Source: an uncultured Dorea sp. (lineage in GTDB: Bacteria > Bacillota > Clostridia > Lachnospirales > Lachnospiraceae). From it: 64,000 nucleotides of DNA. Location: contig CAKRCL010000001.1 in NCBI GenBank assembly GCA_934307335.1, positions 1-64,000 of the forward strand, written 5' to 3'. Shown one piece after another: positions 10,084-20,726 of the stretch. The notes beneath the pieces are model-generated. The model ran no database searches. It saw only the letters and a list, made by a program, of their open reading frames with translations, and was not told the origin of the DNA. Within the stretch, counting starts at the first letter, position 1. Each line of letters opens with the position of its first letter. The position numbers were made by a program, and so were the translations under genes.

Positions 10084-11520
10084 ATGAAAAAAATACTCTT
10101 TGCCACTTCGGAAGCAGTTCCGTTTATTAAGACAGGAGGTCTGGCAGATGTGGCAGGTTCTTTACCGAAATTCTTTGATAAAGAAAAATATGATGTTAGA
10201 GTCATGCTTCCTAAGTATATGTGCATGAAAGAGTCGTGGAAGGAAACACTCCATTATAAGACTCATTTTTATATGGATCTGGGATGGCGTACACAGTACG
10301 TTGGAGTTCTGGAGACAGAATATGAAGGAATTACCTTCTATTTTATTGATAATGAATTCTATTTTAATGGGTTTGCACCATATGGAGAGATGTATACAGA
10401 TGTTGAAAAGTTCTCATTTTTCTCCAAAGCGGTATTAAGCGCACTTCCGGTGATTGATTTCAGACCGGATATTATTCATTGCCATGACTGGCAGACCGGA
10501 TTGATTCCGATATTTTTGGATAATTTCCGTTATTCAAATGAATATTATCGTGGCATTAAGACGATTATGACGATACATAATCTGAAATTCCAGGGTATGT
10601 GGGACGCAAAAAAAGTGCGTGACATTACTGGACTTCCGGAGTATTATTTTGTACCGGATAAACTTACAACTTATGATGATGCCAATATGTTAAAAGGTGG
10701 AATTGTATATGCAGATAAGGTGACAACTGTCAGCAATTCGTATGCGGAAGAGATTAAAACACCGTTTTACGGGGAAAAGCTTGAGGGACTTATGGTAGCT
10801 AAATCAGCAAGTCTTTCCGGTATTGTGAATGGAATTGATTATGATGTTTACAATCCGAAGACAGATCCGGACATCTATAAGAATTATAGTGTGGACAATT
10901 TCCGCAGAGAGAAGATCAAGAATAAGATTGAATTGCAGAAAGAACTCGGACTGGCCCAGGACCATAAAGAGATGATGATCGGTATTGTATCCAGACTGAC
11001 GGATCAGAAAGGATTCGACCTGATTTCCTGTGTGATGGATGAGCTGTGTCAGGATGCGATTCAGATTGTGGCACTTGGAACCGGAGAAGAACAGTATGAG
11101 AATATGTTCCGTCATTATGCATGGAAATATCCGGACAAAGTATCTGCCAATATTTATTATTCAGAAGCAATGTCTCACAAGGTCTATGCGGCCTGTGATG
11201 CATTCTTGATGCCGTCATTATTTGAGCCATGCGGTTTGAGTCAGTTGATGAGCCTGCGATATGGAACAGTTCCGATTGTCAGGGAGACAGGTGGACTTAA
11301 GGATACCGTAGAGCCTTACAATGAGTATGAAAAGATTGGTACAGGCTTTAGTTTTGCTAATTACAATGCACACGAGATGATGGCAACAGTGCGTTATGCA
11401 GAAAAAATTTATTACGACAAGAAGAGAGACTGGAATAAGATTGTAGAGCGAGGCATGAAGAAAGATTTTTCATGGAAGAGTTCTGCAAAACAATATGAGG
11501 AATTATACGATGACATGTAA
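10084..11520 (+). CDS. glgA: Glycogen synthase (ADP-glucose type, GT5)
   Basis: Transfers glucose from ADP-glucose to growing alpha-1,4-glucan. The N-terminal KTGGLADVAGSLPK motif binds the nucleotide sugar, and the GT-B C-terminal half has PSLFEPCGLSQLMSLRYG. It is 478 residues, normal for bacterial GlgA. No other glycogen gene is adjacent; it sits between spo0A and metF and overlaps metF's start, an arrangement without an obvious functional link. Confidence 0.95.
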   Translation: MKKILFATSEAVPFIKTGGLADVAGSLPKFFDKEKYDVRVMLPKYMCMKESWKETLHYKTHFYMDLGWRTQYVGVLETEYEGITFYFIDNEFYFNGFAPYGEMYTDVEKFSFFSKAVLSALPVIDFRPDIIHCHDWQTGLIPIFLDNFRYSNEYYRGIKTIMTIHNLKFQGMWDAKKVRDITGLPEYYFVPDKLTTYDDANMLKGGIVYADKVTTVSNSYAEEIKTPFYGEKLEGLMVAKSASLSGIVNGIDYDVYNPKTDPDIYKNYSVDNFRREKIKNKIELQKELGLAQDHKEMMIGIVSRLTDQKGFDLISCVMDELCQDAIQIVALGTGEEQYENMFRHYAWKYPDKVSANIYYSEAMSHKVYAACDAFLMPSLFEPCGLSQLMSLRYGTVPIVRETGGLKDTVEPYNEYEKIGTGFSFANYNAHEMMATVRYAEKIYYDKKRDWNKIVERGMKKDFSWKSSAKQYEELYDDM

Positions 11521-12391
11521 GATTAAAGACATTTTAAAAGACCAGACACCACAGATTTCATTTGAAATCTTTCCACCAAAGACAGATGCAGGATATGACA
11601 GCGTGCTTTCCGCTGCTGAACAGATTGCCGGATTAAAACCGTCATTTATCAGCGTAACTTACGGAGCAGGCGGTGGAACAAGCAAGAATACAGTCAGTAT
11701 TGCATCCCATATCAAAGATGATTTTGGAGTAACAAGCCTGGCACATCTGACTTGTGTATCATCTACACGAGAAGAAGTGCATCAGGTTATTGATAAGTTA
11801 AAAGAAAAGAATATTGAGAATATACTTGCTCTTCGAGGGGACATACCGAAAGACGGAGCTTTTCCGCTTCCGAATCAGTACCGTTATGCATGTGAATTGA
11901 TCGAGGATATCAAGCAGCAAGGTGAATTTTGTATTGGCGCTGCGTGCTATCCGGAAGGACATGTAGAGACAGAGCATAAAAAAGACGATATTCAGAATTT
12001 GAAGACAAAAGTAGATTGTGGCGTAGATTTTCTTACGACACAGATGTTCTTCGACAATAATATTTTTTACAATTTCTTATATCGAATTCGTGAAAAGGGC
12101 ATTTTGGTTCCTGTACTCCCGGGAATCATGCCAATCACGAATAAGAAACAACTCAGACGTTCTATGGAATTATCTGGAACAGCAGTTCCGCAGAGATTTC
12201 TGGCTATTATTGACCGGTTCGGAGATGATCCGGAGGCAATGAAACAGGCCGGAATAGCTTATGCGACAGATCAGATCATTGATTTGATCGCGAATGGAAT
12301 TAACCATATTCATGTATATTCCATGAATAAACCGGATGTGGCTGCTGCAATCATGAATAATCTGTCAGCTATTTTAAAAGTAGAAGATTAG
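11510..12391 (+). CDS. metF: 5,10-methylenetetrahydrofolate reductase
   Basis: FAD enzyme producing 5-methyl-tetrahydrofolate for methionine synthesis (or, in acetogens, the methyl branch). FEIFPPK near the N-terminus, TYGAGGG, and the LRGDIP region are family hallmarks. The frame is open from 11495, but the ATG at 11510 has GAGGAA seven bases upstream and yields MTCKIKDIL, the usual start (293 aa). It overlaps glgA by 11 bp and is followed by the two halves of methionine synthase, giving a coherent methyl-transfer operon. Confidence 0.93.
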   Translation: MTCKIKDILKDQTPQISFEIFPPKTDAGYDSVLSAAEQIAGLKPSFISVTYGAGGGTSKNTVSIASHIKDDFGVTSLAHLTCVSSTREEVHQVIDKLKEKNIENILALRGDIPKDGAFPLPNQYRYACELIEDIKQQGEFCIGAACYPEGHVETEHKKDDIQNLKTKVDCGVDFLTTQMFFDNNIFYNFLYRIREKGILVPVLPGIMPITNKKQLRRSMELSGTAVPQRFLAIIDRFGDDPEAMKQAGIAYATDQIIDLIANGINHIHVYSMNKPDVAAAIMNNLSAILKVED

Positions 12392-12396
12392 ACTGG

Positions 12397-13050
12397 ATGT
12401 TGAACATGGATAAAAGGACATTAGAAGCAGTCCGTTATCTGGGATATGGAAGACATGCGGTAGACGCTCAGACATTGGCACTGATTCAGGCTTCTTTTGA
12501 AGAACTGGATCAGATAGCCAAGAAGAGAATCGTCTATCGCATCTTTGGGTTAAAGGTAATGGACGAAGAATGGTTAGAGATTGAAGGGCTTGAGATTGCA
12601 AGTAAGAACCTTGCTAAGAACATGAAAGGTTGTACACAGGTTGTGATGCTAGGTGCGACACTTGGAATTGAAGTGGACATGTTAATGAAACGCTATTCTG
12701 TTACAGAGATGTCGAGAACAGTTGTATTGCAAGCTTGTGCAGCAGCGATGTTGGAAGAGTATCTGAATGACTGGCAGAAAGAATTAAAAGAAGAGATGAT
12801 GGAACAAGGGTATTTTTTACGGCCTAGATTTAGTCCGGGATATGGAGATTTTAGTATTTTGCATCAGAAAGATATTCTTAGAATGCTGGATTGTGCGAAA
12901 AAAATCGGACTTACTATGACAGACAGCAGCATGCTGACACCGACAAAATCCGTGACAGCAGTTATAGGTCTTGGCAGGGAAGAGGTACACTGCCATGAAG
13001 AAGGATGTGAATCCTGTAATAAAAAAGATTGTATTTACCGGAGGAATTGA
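12397..13050 (+). CDS. Stand-alone MetH reactivation (SAM-binding activation) domain protein
   Basis: A 217-residue protein resembling the C-terminal activation domain of cobalamin-dependent MetH, which reductively remethylates oxidised cobalamin with SAM. The region RPRFSPGYGDFSILHQKDI carries the conserved RxxPGYG-type SAM-binding signature, and MLTPTKSVTAVIG follows as in the family. The C-terminus is Cys-rich (CHEEGCESCNKKDC), an unusual tail that could bind a metal or Fe-S cluster; that is inference. It lies four bases before the metH gene that lacks this domain, so the two are expected to work together. An alternative ATG is at 12406. Confidence 0.88.
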   Translation: MLNMDKRTLEAVRYLGYGRHAVDAQTLALIQASFEELDQIAKKRIVYRIFGLKVMDEEWLEIEGLEIASKNLAKNMKGCTQVVMLGATLGIEVDMLMKRYSVTEMSRTVVLQACAAAMLEEYLNDWQKELKEEMMEQGYFLRPRFSPGYGDFSILHQKDILRMLDCAKKIGLTMTDSSMLTPTKSVTAVIGLGREEVHCHEEGCESCNKKDCIYRRN

Positions 13051-13053
13051 CGA

Positions 13054-15459
13054 ATGATACTAGACAGAATAGGAAAAGAATTAATATATTTTGATGGGGG
13101 AACCGGGACCCTGTTACAGGAGAGAGGTTTAAAACCGGGAGAACTTCCGGAGACCTGGAGTTTAGAACATGCAGATGATATGATCGATATAGCAAGACAG
13201 TATTATGAAGCTGGCAGTGATATCGTTTTAAGTAATACATTTGGGGCAAATGCATTAAAGTTTCATGATTCCAGATATAAGTTGGAGGAGATTGTAAAAG
13301 CATCCATTGAAAATGTGAGAAAAGGTGCCGCACTTGGCGTGAAAGATGGAAGAGAGATATATGTAGGTCTTGACATTGGACCGACAGGAAAGCTTTTAAA
13401 GCCAATGGGAGATCTGGATTTTGAAGATGCTTATCAGGCATTTGCAGAAGTAGCACGACTTGGAGAAGAAGCCGGAGCAGATTTGATTCACATCGAGACG
13501 ATGAGTGATTCTTATGAAGTAAAAGCAGCCGTTCTTGCTGCAAAGGAAAATACATCACTTCCGGTGTTTGCAACAATGATCTTTGATGAAAAAGGAAAGC
13601 TTCTGACAGGTGGAGATGTACCGTCAGTTGTAGCAATGCTGGAAGGGCTTCGTGTAGATGCGCTTGGTATTAACTGTGGTATGGGTCCAAAGCAGATGAT
13701 GCCAATTTTAGATGAAATTTTACAGTATGCATCAGTTCCTGTTATTGTAAAACCAAATGCAGGATTGCCGAAACAGAAAGACGGAGAGGTCTATTATGAT
13801 GTAGAACCGGAAGAATTTGGTGACTTAATGGCTGACATCTTAAAAAGAGGTGCAAGTCTGATCGGTGGCTGTTGTGGTACAACGCCGGACCATATCCGTG
13901 CGATGGTAGAGGCGACAAAGGAGCATAAAGACATTACAGATCGACCGGGAAAAGAGTTTAAAAACCGGACAATCGTATCTTCTTATGGACGAGCAGTAGA
14001 GCTTGGCGGGAAACCAATGATCATCGGAGAGAGAATCAATCCGACAGGTAAGAAGAAATTCAAACAGGCGCTTAAAGATCATGATATTGATTATATTTTA
14101 AGAGAAGCAATTTCACAGCAGGATGCAGGGGCAGACATTTTGGATGTCAATGTAGGATTGCCGGATATTGATGAACCTGCTTTGATGAGGGAAGTGGTAC
14201 AGGAACTTCAAAGTGTTACGAGCCTTCCGCTTCAGATTGATACGGTAGATATCAAGGCACTGGAAGCTGCAATGCGAATATATAATGGAAAACCGATGGT
14301 CAATTCAGTTAATGGAAAGCAGAGCTCGATGGATGCAGTATTTCCGTTGATCCAAAAATACGGTGGAGTTGTTGTCGGACTGACTTTGGATGAAGATGGA
14401 ATTCCGGCTACAGCAGAGGGCAGAGTAAAGGTTGCCGGAAAGATTATAGAAGAAGCAAAGAAATATGGAATTGATAAAAAAGATATTGTCATCGATGTAC
14501 TTTGTATGACGATCAGTTCTGAACCGACGGGAGCTATGACGACGCTGGAAGCATTGCGGCAGGTAAGAGAAAAATATGGAGTATGCACAGTGCTTGGTGT
14601 TTCTAATATTTCCTTTGGACTTCCATACAGACCTGCAGTTAATTCTAATTTCTATACAATGGCTATGCAGTCCGGTTTGAGCGCAGGAATTATCAATCCA
14701 TTATCAGAAGACATGATGCGTTCCTATTATTCATTTTGTGCATTGATGAATCAGGATGAAAATTGTGAGAAATATATTGAAAAATATGGAAGCCAGACTG
14801 CCCGGACAAATGTACCGGCAGTGAAGGCAGAGATGACACTGAAGGCAGCGATTGAAAAAGGTCTGAAAGAAGAAGCACATCATATAGCTGTGCAGATGGT
14901 GAAGGAAAAAGCACCGTTAGAAATTATCAATGAAGAGATGATCCCGGCCCTTGACCAGGTCGGAAAAGGATTTGAAAAGGGGACGGTGTTCCTACCACAG
15001 CTTCTGATGAGTGCAGATGCAGCAAAAATTGCATTTGCGGTATTGAAAGATGAACTTGCCAAAAGTGGCGAGAGTGAACAGGAGAAAGATAAGATAATTC
15101 TTGCTACAGTAAAAGGAGATATTCATGATATCGGCAAGAATATCGTAAAGGTCCTTCTTGAAAATTACAGCTTTGATGTGATCGATCTTGGAAAAGATGT
15201 TCCACCGGAGGAGATTGTCGAGACAGCAATAAAGGAAGATGTCAGACTGGTGGGCTTAAGCGCTCTGATGACGACAACAGTAGTAAGTATGGAACAGACG
15301 ATCCAAGAGCTTCGCAAGAGAAAACCGGATTGTAAGGTTATGGTCGGGGGAGCAGTTCTAAATCAGGATTATGCAGATATGATCGGAGCAGATTTCTATG
15401 GAAAAGATGCAATGCAGTCTGTTTATTATGCACAACAATTATTTGGAGGAGAGAAGTAG
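13054..15459 (+). CDS. metH: Cobalamin-dependent methionine synthase lacking the reactivation domain
   Basis: Transfers a methyl group from methyl-THF via cobalamin to homocysteine. Domains in order: homocysteine-binding barrel (about 1-290, zinc ligands in GGCCGTTP), pterin-binding DHPS-like barrel (about 310-570), four-helix cap and cobalamin-binding Rossmann domain (GDIHDIGKN with the His that ligates cobalt). At 801 residues it ends after the cobalamin domain, whereas the E. coli enzyme is about 1,227; the missing activation domain is encoded by the preceding gene. This split layout is known in Clostridia. Confidence 0.94.
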   Translation: MILDRIGKELIYFDGGTGTLLQERGLKPGELPETWSLEHADDMIDIARQYYEAGSDIVLSNTFGANALKFHDSRYKLEEIVKASIENVRKGAALGVKDGREIYVGLDIGPTGKLLKPMGDLDFEDAYQAFAEVARLGEEAGADLIHIETMSDSYEVKAAVLAAKENTSLPVFATMIFDEKGKLLTGGDVPSVVAMLEGLRVDALGINCGMGPKQMMPILDEILQYASVPVIVKPNAGLPKQKDGEVYYDVEPEEFGDLMADILKRGASLIGGCCGTTPDHIRAMVEATKEHKDITDRPGKEFKNRTIVSSYGRAVELGGKPMIIGERINPTGKKKFKQALKDHDIDYILREAISQQDAGADILDVNVGLPDIDEPALMREVVQELQSVTSLPLQIDTVDIKALEAAMRIYNGKPMVNSVNGKQSSMDAVFPLIQKYGGVVVGLTLDEDGIPATAEGRVKVAGKIIEEAKKYGIDKKDIVIDVLCMTISSEPTGAMTTLEALRQVREKYGVCTVLGVSNISFGLPYRPAVNSNFYTMAMQSGLSAGIINPLSEDMMRSYYSFCALMNQDENCEKYIEKYGSQTARTNVPAVKAEMTLKAAIEKGLKEEAHHIAVQMVKEKAPLEIINEEMIPALDQVGKGFEKGTVFLPQLLMSADAAKIAFAVLKDELAKSGESEQEKDKIILATVKGDIHDIGKNIVKVLLENYSFDVIDLGKDVPPEEIVETAIKEDVRLVGLSALMTTTVVSMEQTIQELRKRKPDCKVMVGGAVLNQDYADMIGADFYGKDAMQSVYYAQQLFGGEK

Positions 15460-15461
15460 AC

Positions 15462-16469
15462 ATGAGTTTGATATTACCAGAAAATTATGATTCACATATG
15501 ACCGTGCGCGAGACACAGGAAGCAATCAAGTACATCCGTGATACTTTCCAGAGAGAGTTTGGAAAAGAAATGAATCTGGAACGTATTTCGGCTCCGCTTT
15601 TCGTAGAAAAAAGCAGTGGATTGAACGATGATCTGAACGGAGTAGAAAGACCGGTTCAGTTTGATGTTTCCGGTATTCCGGGAGAGACTGTGGAAGTTGT
15701 GCATTCTCTTGCAAAATGGAAACGTATGGCTTTGAAAAAATATGGATTTAATCCGGGAGAAGGTCTCTATACCAATATGAATGCAATCCGCCGCGATGAA
15801 GAATTAGACAATCTTCATTCCTGTTATGTTGATCAGTGGGACTGGGAAAAAGTAATCCGCAAAGCAGACAGAACGGAAGAAACATTAAAAGCAACTGTGC
15901 GTCATATTTTTAAAATTATTAAACATATGGAGCATGAAGTATGGTACAAATATCCACAGGCCGTGAAACATTTGCCGGATGATGTGATATTTGTGACGAC
16001 TCAGGAACTTGAGGATCGTTATCCGGATAAGACGCCGAAGGAGAGAGAAAATCTCATCACAAAAGAGCATGGATGCGTGTTCTTGATGAAAATCGGTGAT
16101 AAACTTGCAAGCGGTGAGCCGCATGACGGGCGTGCACCGGATTATGATGACTGGCAGTTGAATGGAGATATTTTATTCTGGCATGATACCTTGGATTGTG
16201 CACTGGAAATTTCAAGTATGGGAATTCGTGTAGATGAAAAATCACTGGCTTCACAGCTTAAGAAAGCCGGATGCGAAGAAAGAAGAGAACTTCCATATCA
16301 TAAGATGCTTCTTCACGGAGAACTTCCATATACAATCGGAGGAGGTATCGGACAGTCCAGACTTTGCATGCTGCTTCTCGACCGCGCTCATGTCGGTGAG
16401 GTGCAGGCAAGTCTTTGGCCGGAAGAGATGAGACAGACTTGTAGGGAGCATGATATTATATTATTGTAG
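15462..16469 (+). CDS. asnA: Aspartate-ammonia ligase (asparagine synthetase A)
   Basis: Makes asparagine from aspartate, ammonia and ATP. AsnA is a paralog of class II aspartyl/asparaginyl-tRNA synthetases without anticodon domain. The 335 residues show the expected N-terminal [25 protein letters not shown], the middle [11 protein letters not shown] and the C-terminal [14 protein letters not shown] motif 3. It is encoded two bases after metH and abuts the hydrogenase gene. Confidence 0.95.
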   Translation: MSLILPENYDSHMTVRETQEAIKYIRDTFQREFGKEMNLERISAPLFVEKSSGLNDDLNGVERPVQFDVSGIPGETVEVVHSLAKWKRMALKKYGFNPGEGLYTNMNAIRRDEELDNLHSCYVDQWDWEKVIRKADRTEETLKATVRHIFKIIKHMEHEVWYKYPQAVKHLPDDVIFVTTQELEDRYPDKTPKERENLITKEHGCVFLMKIGDKLASGEPHDGRAPDYDDWQLNGDILFWHDTLDCALEISSMGIRVDEKSLASQLKKAGCEERRELPYHKMLLHGELPYTIGGGIGQSRLCMLLLDRAHVGEVQASLWPEEMRQTCREHDIILL

Positions 16470-16478
16470 GTGAAGCTT

Positions 16479-17987
16479 ATGATACGAGGATTAGATACAA
16501 CAGTAAAGGTAATTAGACGTGAAGTGTTCAAGGAAGTTTCAAAATTAGGATTTCAATGTAATACAGATACTTTGTGCAATGATATTGAAGCAATTCCTTA
16601 TAAACTGGTAAATGATGAAAACCAATACAGAGACAGTATTTATCGTTCCAGAGAAGTTGTCAGCGAGCGTGTAAGACTTGCGATGGGACTTTCACTCAGA
16701 CCTGAGAATCATCCGGTTCATTTGACAGAAGGAGTATTGGCAAGTAATATCTCTGAAAAATACTATGAGCCACCGCTTATGCAGGTGATTCCGTCCGGTT
16801 GTATGGAATGTGAAGAGAAGGAATACGAGGTCAGCAATATGTGTAAAGGGTGTGTTGCGCATCCTTGCAGAGAAGTCTGTCCGAGAGGCGCAATTTCTAT
16901 GGTTCACGGGAAATCCTATATTGATCAGGAAAAGTGTATCAAATGTGGAAGATGCAAGGAGGCCTGTCCATATGATGCGATAGCGAAAAAAGAAAGACCT
17001 TGCCAGCAGGCTTGCGGAGTTGGAGCAATTGTATCGGATGAATATGGAAGAGCCTATATTGATAGCGATAAGTGTGTTTCCTGTGGAATGTGTATGGTGA
17101 ACTGTCCGTTTGGAGCAATCTCAGACAAATCTCAGATATTTCAGCTTGCGAGAGCATTGTCAGAGGGAGAAGAAATTGTGGCAGAACTTGCACCGGCATT
17201 TATCGGACAGTTCGGAGATAAGATTACAGCGAAAAATTTAAAGGCAGCACTTCGTGAAATGGGATTTCAAGAGGTGTATGAGGTTGCATTAGGAGCGGAT
17301 ATCGGAGCGGTCACGGAAGCGAATGAATATGTTGAAGAAGTGGCGACAGGGCATTTACCTTTCCTTTTGACATCATGTTGTCCATCATGGACAATGCTGG
17401 CTAAAAAGTATTTTCCGGATCTTGTTGATAAAGTTTCGCAGGAATTAACGCCTATGGTTGCTACAGCCAGAACAATTAAAAAAGAACATCCGAATGCGAA
17501 AGTAGTATTTATAGGACCTTGCGCCGCAAAGAAGCTGGAAGCAATGAGAAAATCTGTGAAAAGTGATGTTGATTTTGTAATTACTTTCGAGGAGTTACGG
17601 GCGATGTTTGATGCAAAAGACATTGATCTGGCTGAGTATGAAGCTGAATCATCGCTTCATGATGCTACAGGAGTGGGACGAGGATATGCTGTGGCAGGAG
17701 GCGTGGCTGACGCAATCGAAAAATGTGTGAAAGCCTATTATCCGAACGTTGATGTTAAAATAGAACATGCGGAGGGACTTGCAGACTGTAAAAAAGCACT
17801 TATCCTTGCGAAAGCTGGAAAAATGAATGGATGTCTGATTGAAGGAATGGGATGCCCTGGAGGCTGTGTAGCAGGAGCCGGTACGATCATTCCAATTCAG
17901 AAAGCGCAAAAGAATGTAAAAGAATTTGTAAAAGATTCAACGAAAAAGCTTCCGCCTAAAGAACTGGAAGAAATTGAATTGAAATAG
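16479..17987 (+). CDS. Monomeric [FeFe] hydrogenase with N-terminal 4Fe-4S clusters
   Basis: Predicted H2-evolving or H2-sensing [FeFe] hydrogenase. The N-terminal part has several Cys motifs, including CIKCGRCKEACP and CVSCGMCMVNCP for 4Fe-4S clusters, plus an upstream CMECEE/CKGCVAHPCREVCP segment. H-cluster signatures: L1 TSCCPSW, L2 GPCAAKKLEA (usual form MPCxxKxxE) and L3 EGMGCPGGCVAGAG. The deviation in L2 and the absence of an NADH-binding partner resemble the group B monomeric enzymes, whose role is less certain. The frame opens at a GTG (16470) but the ATG at 16479 sits after AGGTGA and is preferred (502 aa). Confidence 0.88.
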   Translation: MIRGLDTTVKVIRREVFKEVSKLGFQCNTDTLCNDIEAIPYKLVNDENQYRDSIYRSREVVSERVRLAMGLSLRPENHPVHLTEGVLASNISEKYYEPPLMQVIPSGCMECEEKEYEVSNMCKGCVAHPCREVCPRGAISMVHGKSYIDQEKCIKCGRCKEACPYDAIAKKERPCQQACGVGAIVSDEYGRAYIDSDKCVSCGMCMVNCPFGAISDKSQIFQLARALSEGEEIVAELAPAFIGQFGDKITAKNLKAALREMGFQEVYEVALGADIGAVTEANEYVEEVATGHLPFLLTSCCPSWTMLAKKYFPDLVDKVSQELTPMVATARTIKKEHPNAKVVFIGPCAAKKLEAMRKSVKSDVDFVITFEELRAMFDAKDIDLAEYEAESSLHDATGVGRGYAVAGGVADAIEKCVKAYYPNVDVKIEHAEGLADCKKALILAKAGKMNGCLIEGMGCPGGCVAGAGTIIPIQKAQKNVKEFVKDSTKKLPPKELEEIELK

Positions 17988-17999
17988 CTTTTCAGAAAG

Positions 18000-18028
18000 T
18001 TGACAAATACAAGACTTCTACATATAAT
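18000..18028 (+). promoter_or_regulatory. Sigma-A type promoter of alaS
   Basis: TTGACA (18000-18005), 17-bp spacer, TATAAT (18023-18028): a perfect consensus. The leader to alaS is only about 25 bases, which leaves no room for a T-box. Confidence 0.85.
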
Positions 18029-18059
18029 TATATGTTAGTGAATTTTTGAGGAGGAAATT

Positions 18060-20696
18060 ATGCAGAAATACGGAGTTAATGAATTAAGAAGAATGTTCCT
18101 TGAATTCTTTGAAAGCAAGGATCACCTGGCACTTAAAAGTTTTTCACTGGTGCCACATAATGATAAAAGTTTATTGTTGATCAATTCCGGTATGGCACCA
18201 ATGAAGCCATACTTTACAGGACAGGAGATTCCACCGAGAAGAAGAGTGACAACCTGTCAGAAGTGTATCCGTACAGGAGATATCGAGAATGTAGGTAAGA
18301 CAGCTCGTCATGGTACATTTTTCGAGATGCTTGGTAACTTTTCTTTTGGAGATTATTTCAAGACAGAGGCAATCCACTGGACATGGGAGTTCCTTACTGA
18401 GGTTGTAGGACTTGATCCGGAGAGATTATATCCTTCTGTATATGAGAATGATGATGAGGCATGGGAAATCTGGAATAAAGAAATCGGTATTCCTGCAGAG
18501 CGTATCTTCCGTTTTGGAAAAGAAGATAACTTCTGGGAGCATGGTTCAGGTCCTTGCGGTCCATGTTCAGAGGTTTATTATGACCGTGGTGAGAAATATG
18601 GCTGCGGAAAACCAGGATGTACGGTAGGATGTGAATGCGATCGTTATATGGAGATTTGGAATGACGTATTTTCACAGTTTAATAACGATGGGCATGGAAA
18701 CTATTCAGATTTAGAGCAGAAGAATATTGATACAGGTATGGGACTGGAGCGTCTGGCTTGTGTCGTACAGGATGTAGATTCTATGTTCGATATTGACACA
18801 ATGAAAGCATTGCGTGACCATGTATGTTCTATGTCTGGAAAACACTATGGTATTGATCATGAGACAGATGTATCCCTTCGTGTTGTGACAGACCATATCC
18901 GTTCTGTAACATTTATGATCTCAGATGGTATTATGCCTTCTAACAGTGGACGTGGATATGTACTTCGTCGTCTGCTTCGTCGTGCATGCCGTCATGGAAG
19001 ACTTCTTGGTATCGAGGGAGCTTTCCTTGTGGAACTTGCACAGACAGTTATTGATGGTTCAAAAGATGGATATCCAGAGCTTGAAGAGAAGAAAGACTTT
19101 ATCTTCAATGTAATTGCAAAAGAAGAGGCTCAGTTCAATAAGACAATTGATCAGGGACTTTCTATTCTTGCAGATATGGAAGCAGAGATGAAGAAAAATG
19201 GTGAGACAGTTCTTTCCGGAGAAAATGCATTTAAACTTTATGATACTTACGGATTCCCAATCGATCTGACAAGTGAGATTCTGGAAGAGAAGGGTCTGAC
19301 TTATGACAAGGAAGGATTCGAAAAAGCTCAGAAAGAGCAGCGTGCGAAATCAGAGGGAACATTTGGTACTCACAGCTACACTGGAAAAGACGCTACAGTT
19401 TATGATGAACTGGATGCAGAGCTTGCAACAGAATTCGCAGGATACGGGAATCTTGTATGTGATGCAAAAGTGACAGCACTTACAAGCGAAGAGGAGATTG
19501 TAGACGCATTATCTGATGGCGAGAAAGGTACAGTTATTGTTGACAAGACTACATTCTATGGAACAATGGGTGGTCAGGAAGGTGACATTGGTGTCATCAA
19601 GACTGCTGATGGAGAGTTCGTAGTAGAGACTACAATTCACCTTGCCGGAACAAAGATCGGACATGTGGGATATGTCAGACACGGTATGATTAAAGTCGGT
19701 GATACAGTATCTATGGAAGTAGATAAAGAGAACCGTAATCTGTCAGCAAGAAACCACAGTGCAACACATCTTCTTCAAGCAGCTCTTCGTCAGGTTCTCG
19801 GAACACATGTCGAGCAGGCTGGTTCTTATGTAGATGCAGAAAGACTTCGTTTTGACTTTACACATTTTTCCGCAATGTCAAAAGAAGAGTTAAAGCAGGT
19901 AGAAGCTATTGTAAATGAAAAGATTGCAGAGTGCTTACCGGTTGTAGCTAAGAACATGCCAATCGAGGAAGCGAGAAAAACTGGAGCAGCAGCTCTCTTC
20001 GGTGAAAAATATGGAGATGTGGTACGCGTTGTAAATATGGGAGACTTTTCAGTTGAGTTCTGTGGTGGTACACATGTATCTAATACAGGAGTGATCACAG
20101 CTCTTAAGATTATTTCTGAGACAGGTGTCGCTGCCGGAGTCAGACGTATTGAAGCATTGACATCAAAAGGACTTTTGAAATATTATGATGAGATGGAGAA
20201 GAAATTACAGGAGGCCGCAGCCCTTGTGAAAGCTACTCCAAATCAACTCTCTGACAAGATTCGTCATCTTCAGGCTGAGAATAAAGAGCTTCACAGTGAG
20301 CTTGAGAGCGTGAAGAGCAAGATGGCAAAAGAGGCAATGGGAGATGTATCTGATCAGGTCACAGAAGTGAAAGGTGTAAAACTTATTGCTGCAAAAGTAG
20401 ATGATGTAGATATGAACGGTCTTCGTGATCTTGGAGATCAGTTGAAAGAAAAACTGGGTGAAGGTGTGATCGTTCTTGCATCAGCAGCAGGCGGAAAAGT
20501 AAGTCTTGTTGCAATGGCAACAGATGATGCTGTGAAGAAAGGTGCTCATGCCGGAAATCTGATCAAAGGCATCGCCGGTCTTGTTGGCGGCGGCGGTGGT
20601 GGACGTCCGAATATGGCACAGGCTGGTGGAAAGAACCCAGACGGAATTGACGCTGCAATTGCAAAAGTAAGCGAAGTCCTGGAGAGCCAGTTATAG
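18060..20696 (+). CDS. alaS: Alanyl-tRNA synthetase
   Basis: Charges tRNA-Ala and edits mischarged Ser/Gly. The 878-residue protein has the class II aminoacylation core (about 1-440), the editing domain with zinc ligands HSATH and CGGTH, a coiled coil (about 715-760) and the C-Ala domain with the Gly-rich GGGGGGRPNMAQAGG. The ATG follows GAGGAGG. It has its own consensus promoter and no T-box leader. Confidence 0.97.
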   Translation: MQKYGVNELRRMFLEFFESKDHLALKSFSLVPHNDKSLLLINSGMAPMKPYFTGQEIPPRRRVTTCQKCIRTGDIENVGKTARHGTFFEMLGNFSFGDYFKTEAIHWTWEFLTEVVGLDPERLYPSVYENDDEAWEIWNKEIGIPAERIFRFGKEDNFWEHGSGPCGPCSEVYYDRGEKYGCGKPGCTVGCECDRYMEIWNDVFSQFNNDGHGNYSDLEQKNIDTGMGLERLACVVQDVDSMFDIDTMKALRDHVCSMSGKHYGIDHETDVSLRVVTDHIRSVTFMISDGIMPSNSGRGYVLRRLLRRACRHGRLLGIEGAFLVELAQTVIDGSKDGYPELEEKKDFIFNVIAKEEAQFNKTIDQGLSILADMEAEMKKNGETVLSGENAFKLYDTYGFPIDLTSEILEEKGLTYDKEGFEKAQKEQRAKSEGTFGTHSYTGKDATVYDELDAELATEFAGYGNLVCDAKVTALTSEEEIVDALSDGEKGTVIVDKTTFYGTMGGQEGDIGVIKTADGEFVVETTIHLAGTKIGHVGYVRHGMIKVGDTVSMEVDKENRNLSARNHSATHLLQAALRQVLGTHVEQAGSYVDAERLRFDFTHFSAMSKEELKQVEAIVNEKIAECLPVVAKNMPIEEARKTGAAALFGEKYGDVVRVVNMGDFSVEFCGGTHVSNTGVITALKIISETGVAAGVRRIEALTSKGLLKYYDEMEKKLQEAAALVKATPNQLSDKIRHLQAENKELHSELESVKSKMAKEAMGDVSDQVTEVKGVKLIAAKVDDVDMNGLRDLGDQLKEKLGEGVIVLASAAGGKVSLVAMATDDAVKKGAHAGNLIKGIAGLVGGGGGGRPNMAQAGGKNPDGIDAAIAKVSEVLESQL

Positions 20697-20726
20697 ACAT
20701 TTGATCAGACTTTTCAGGGGTAGTTT

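Noticed and set aside
16479-17987. Electron-bifurcating hydrogenase complex
   Set aside because: No NADH-binding (HydB) or HydC-type partner genes are adjacent; evidence supports only a monomeric enzyme.
17988-18059. T-box riboswitch upstream of alaS
   Set aside because: The gap is only 72 bp with the promoter inside it; no space for a T-box and no T-box sequence.
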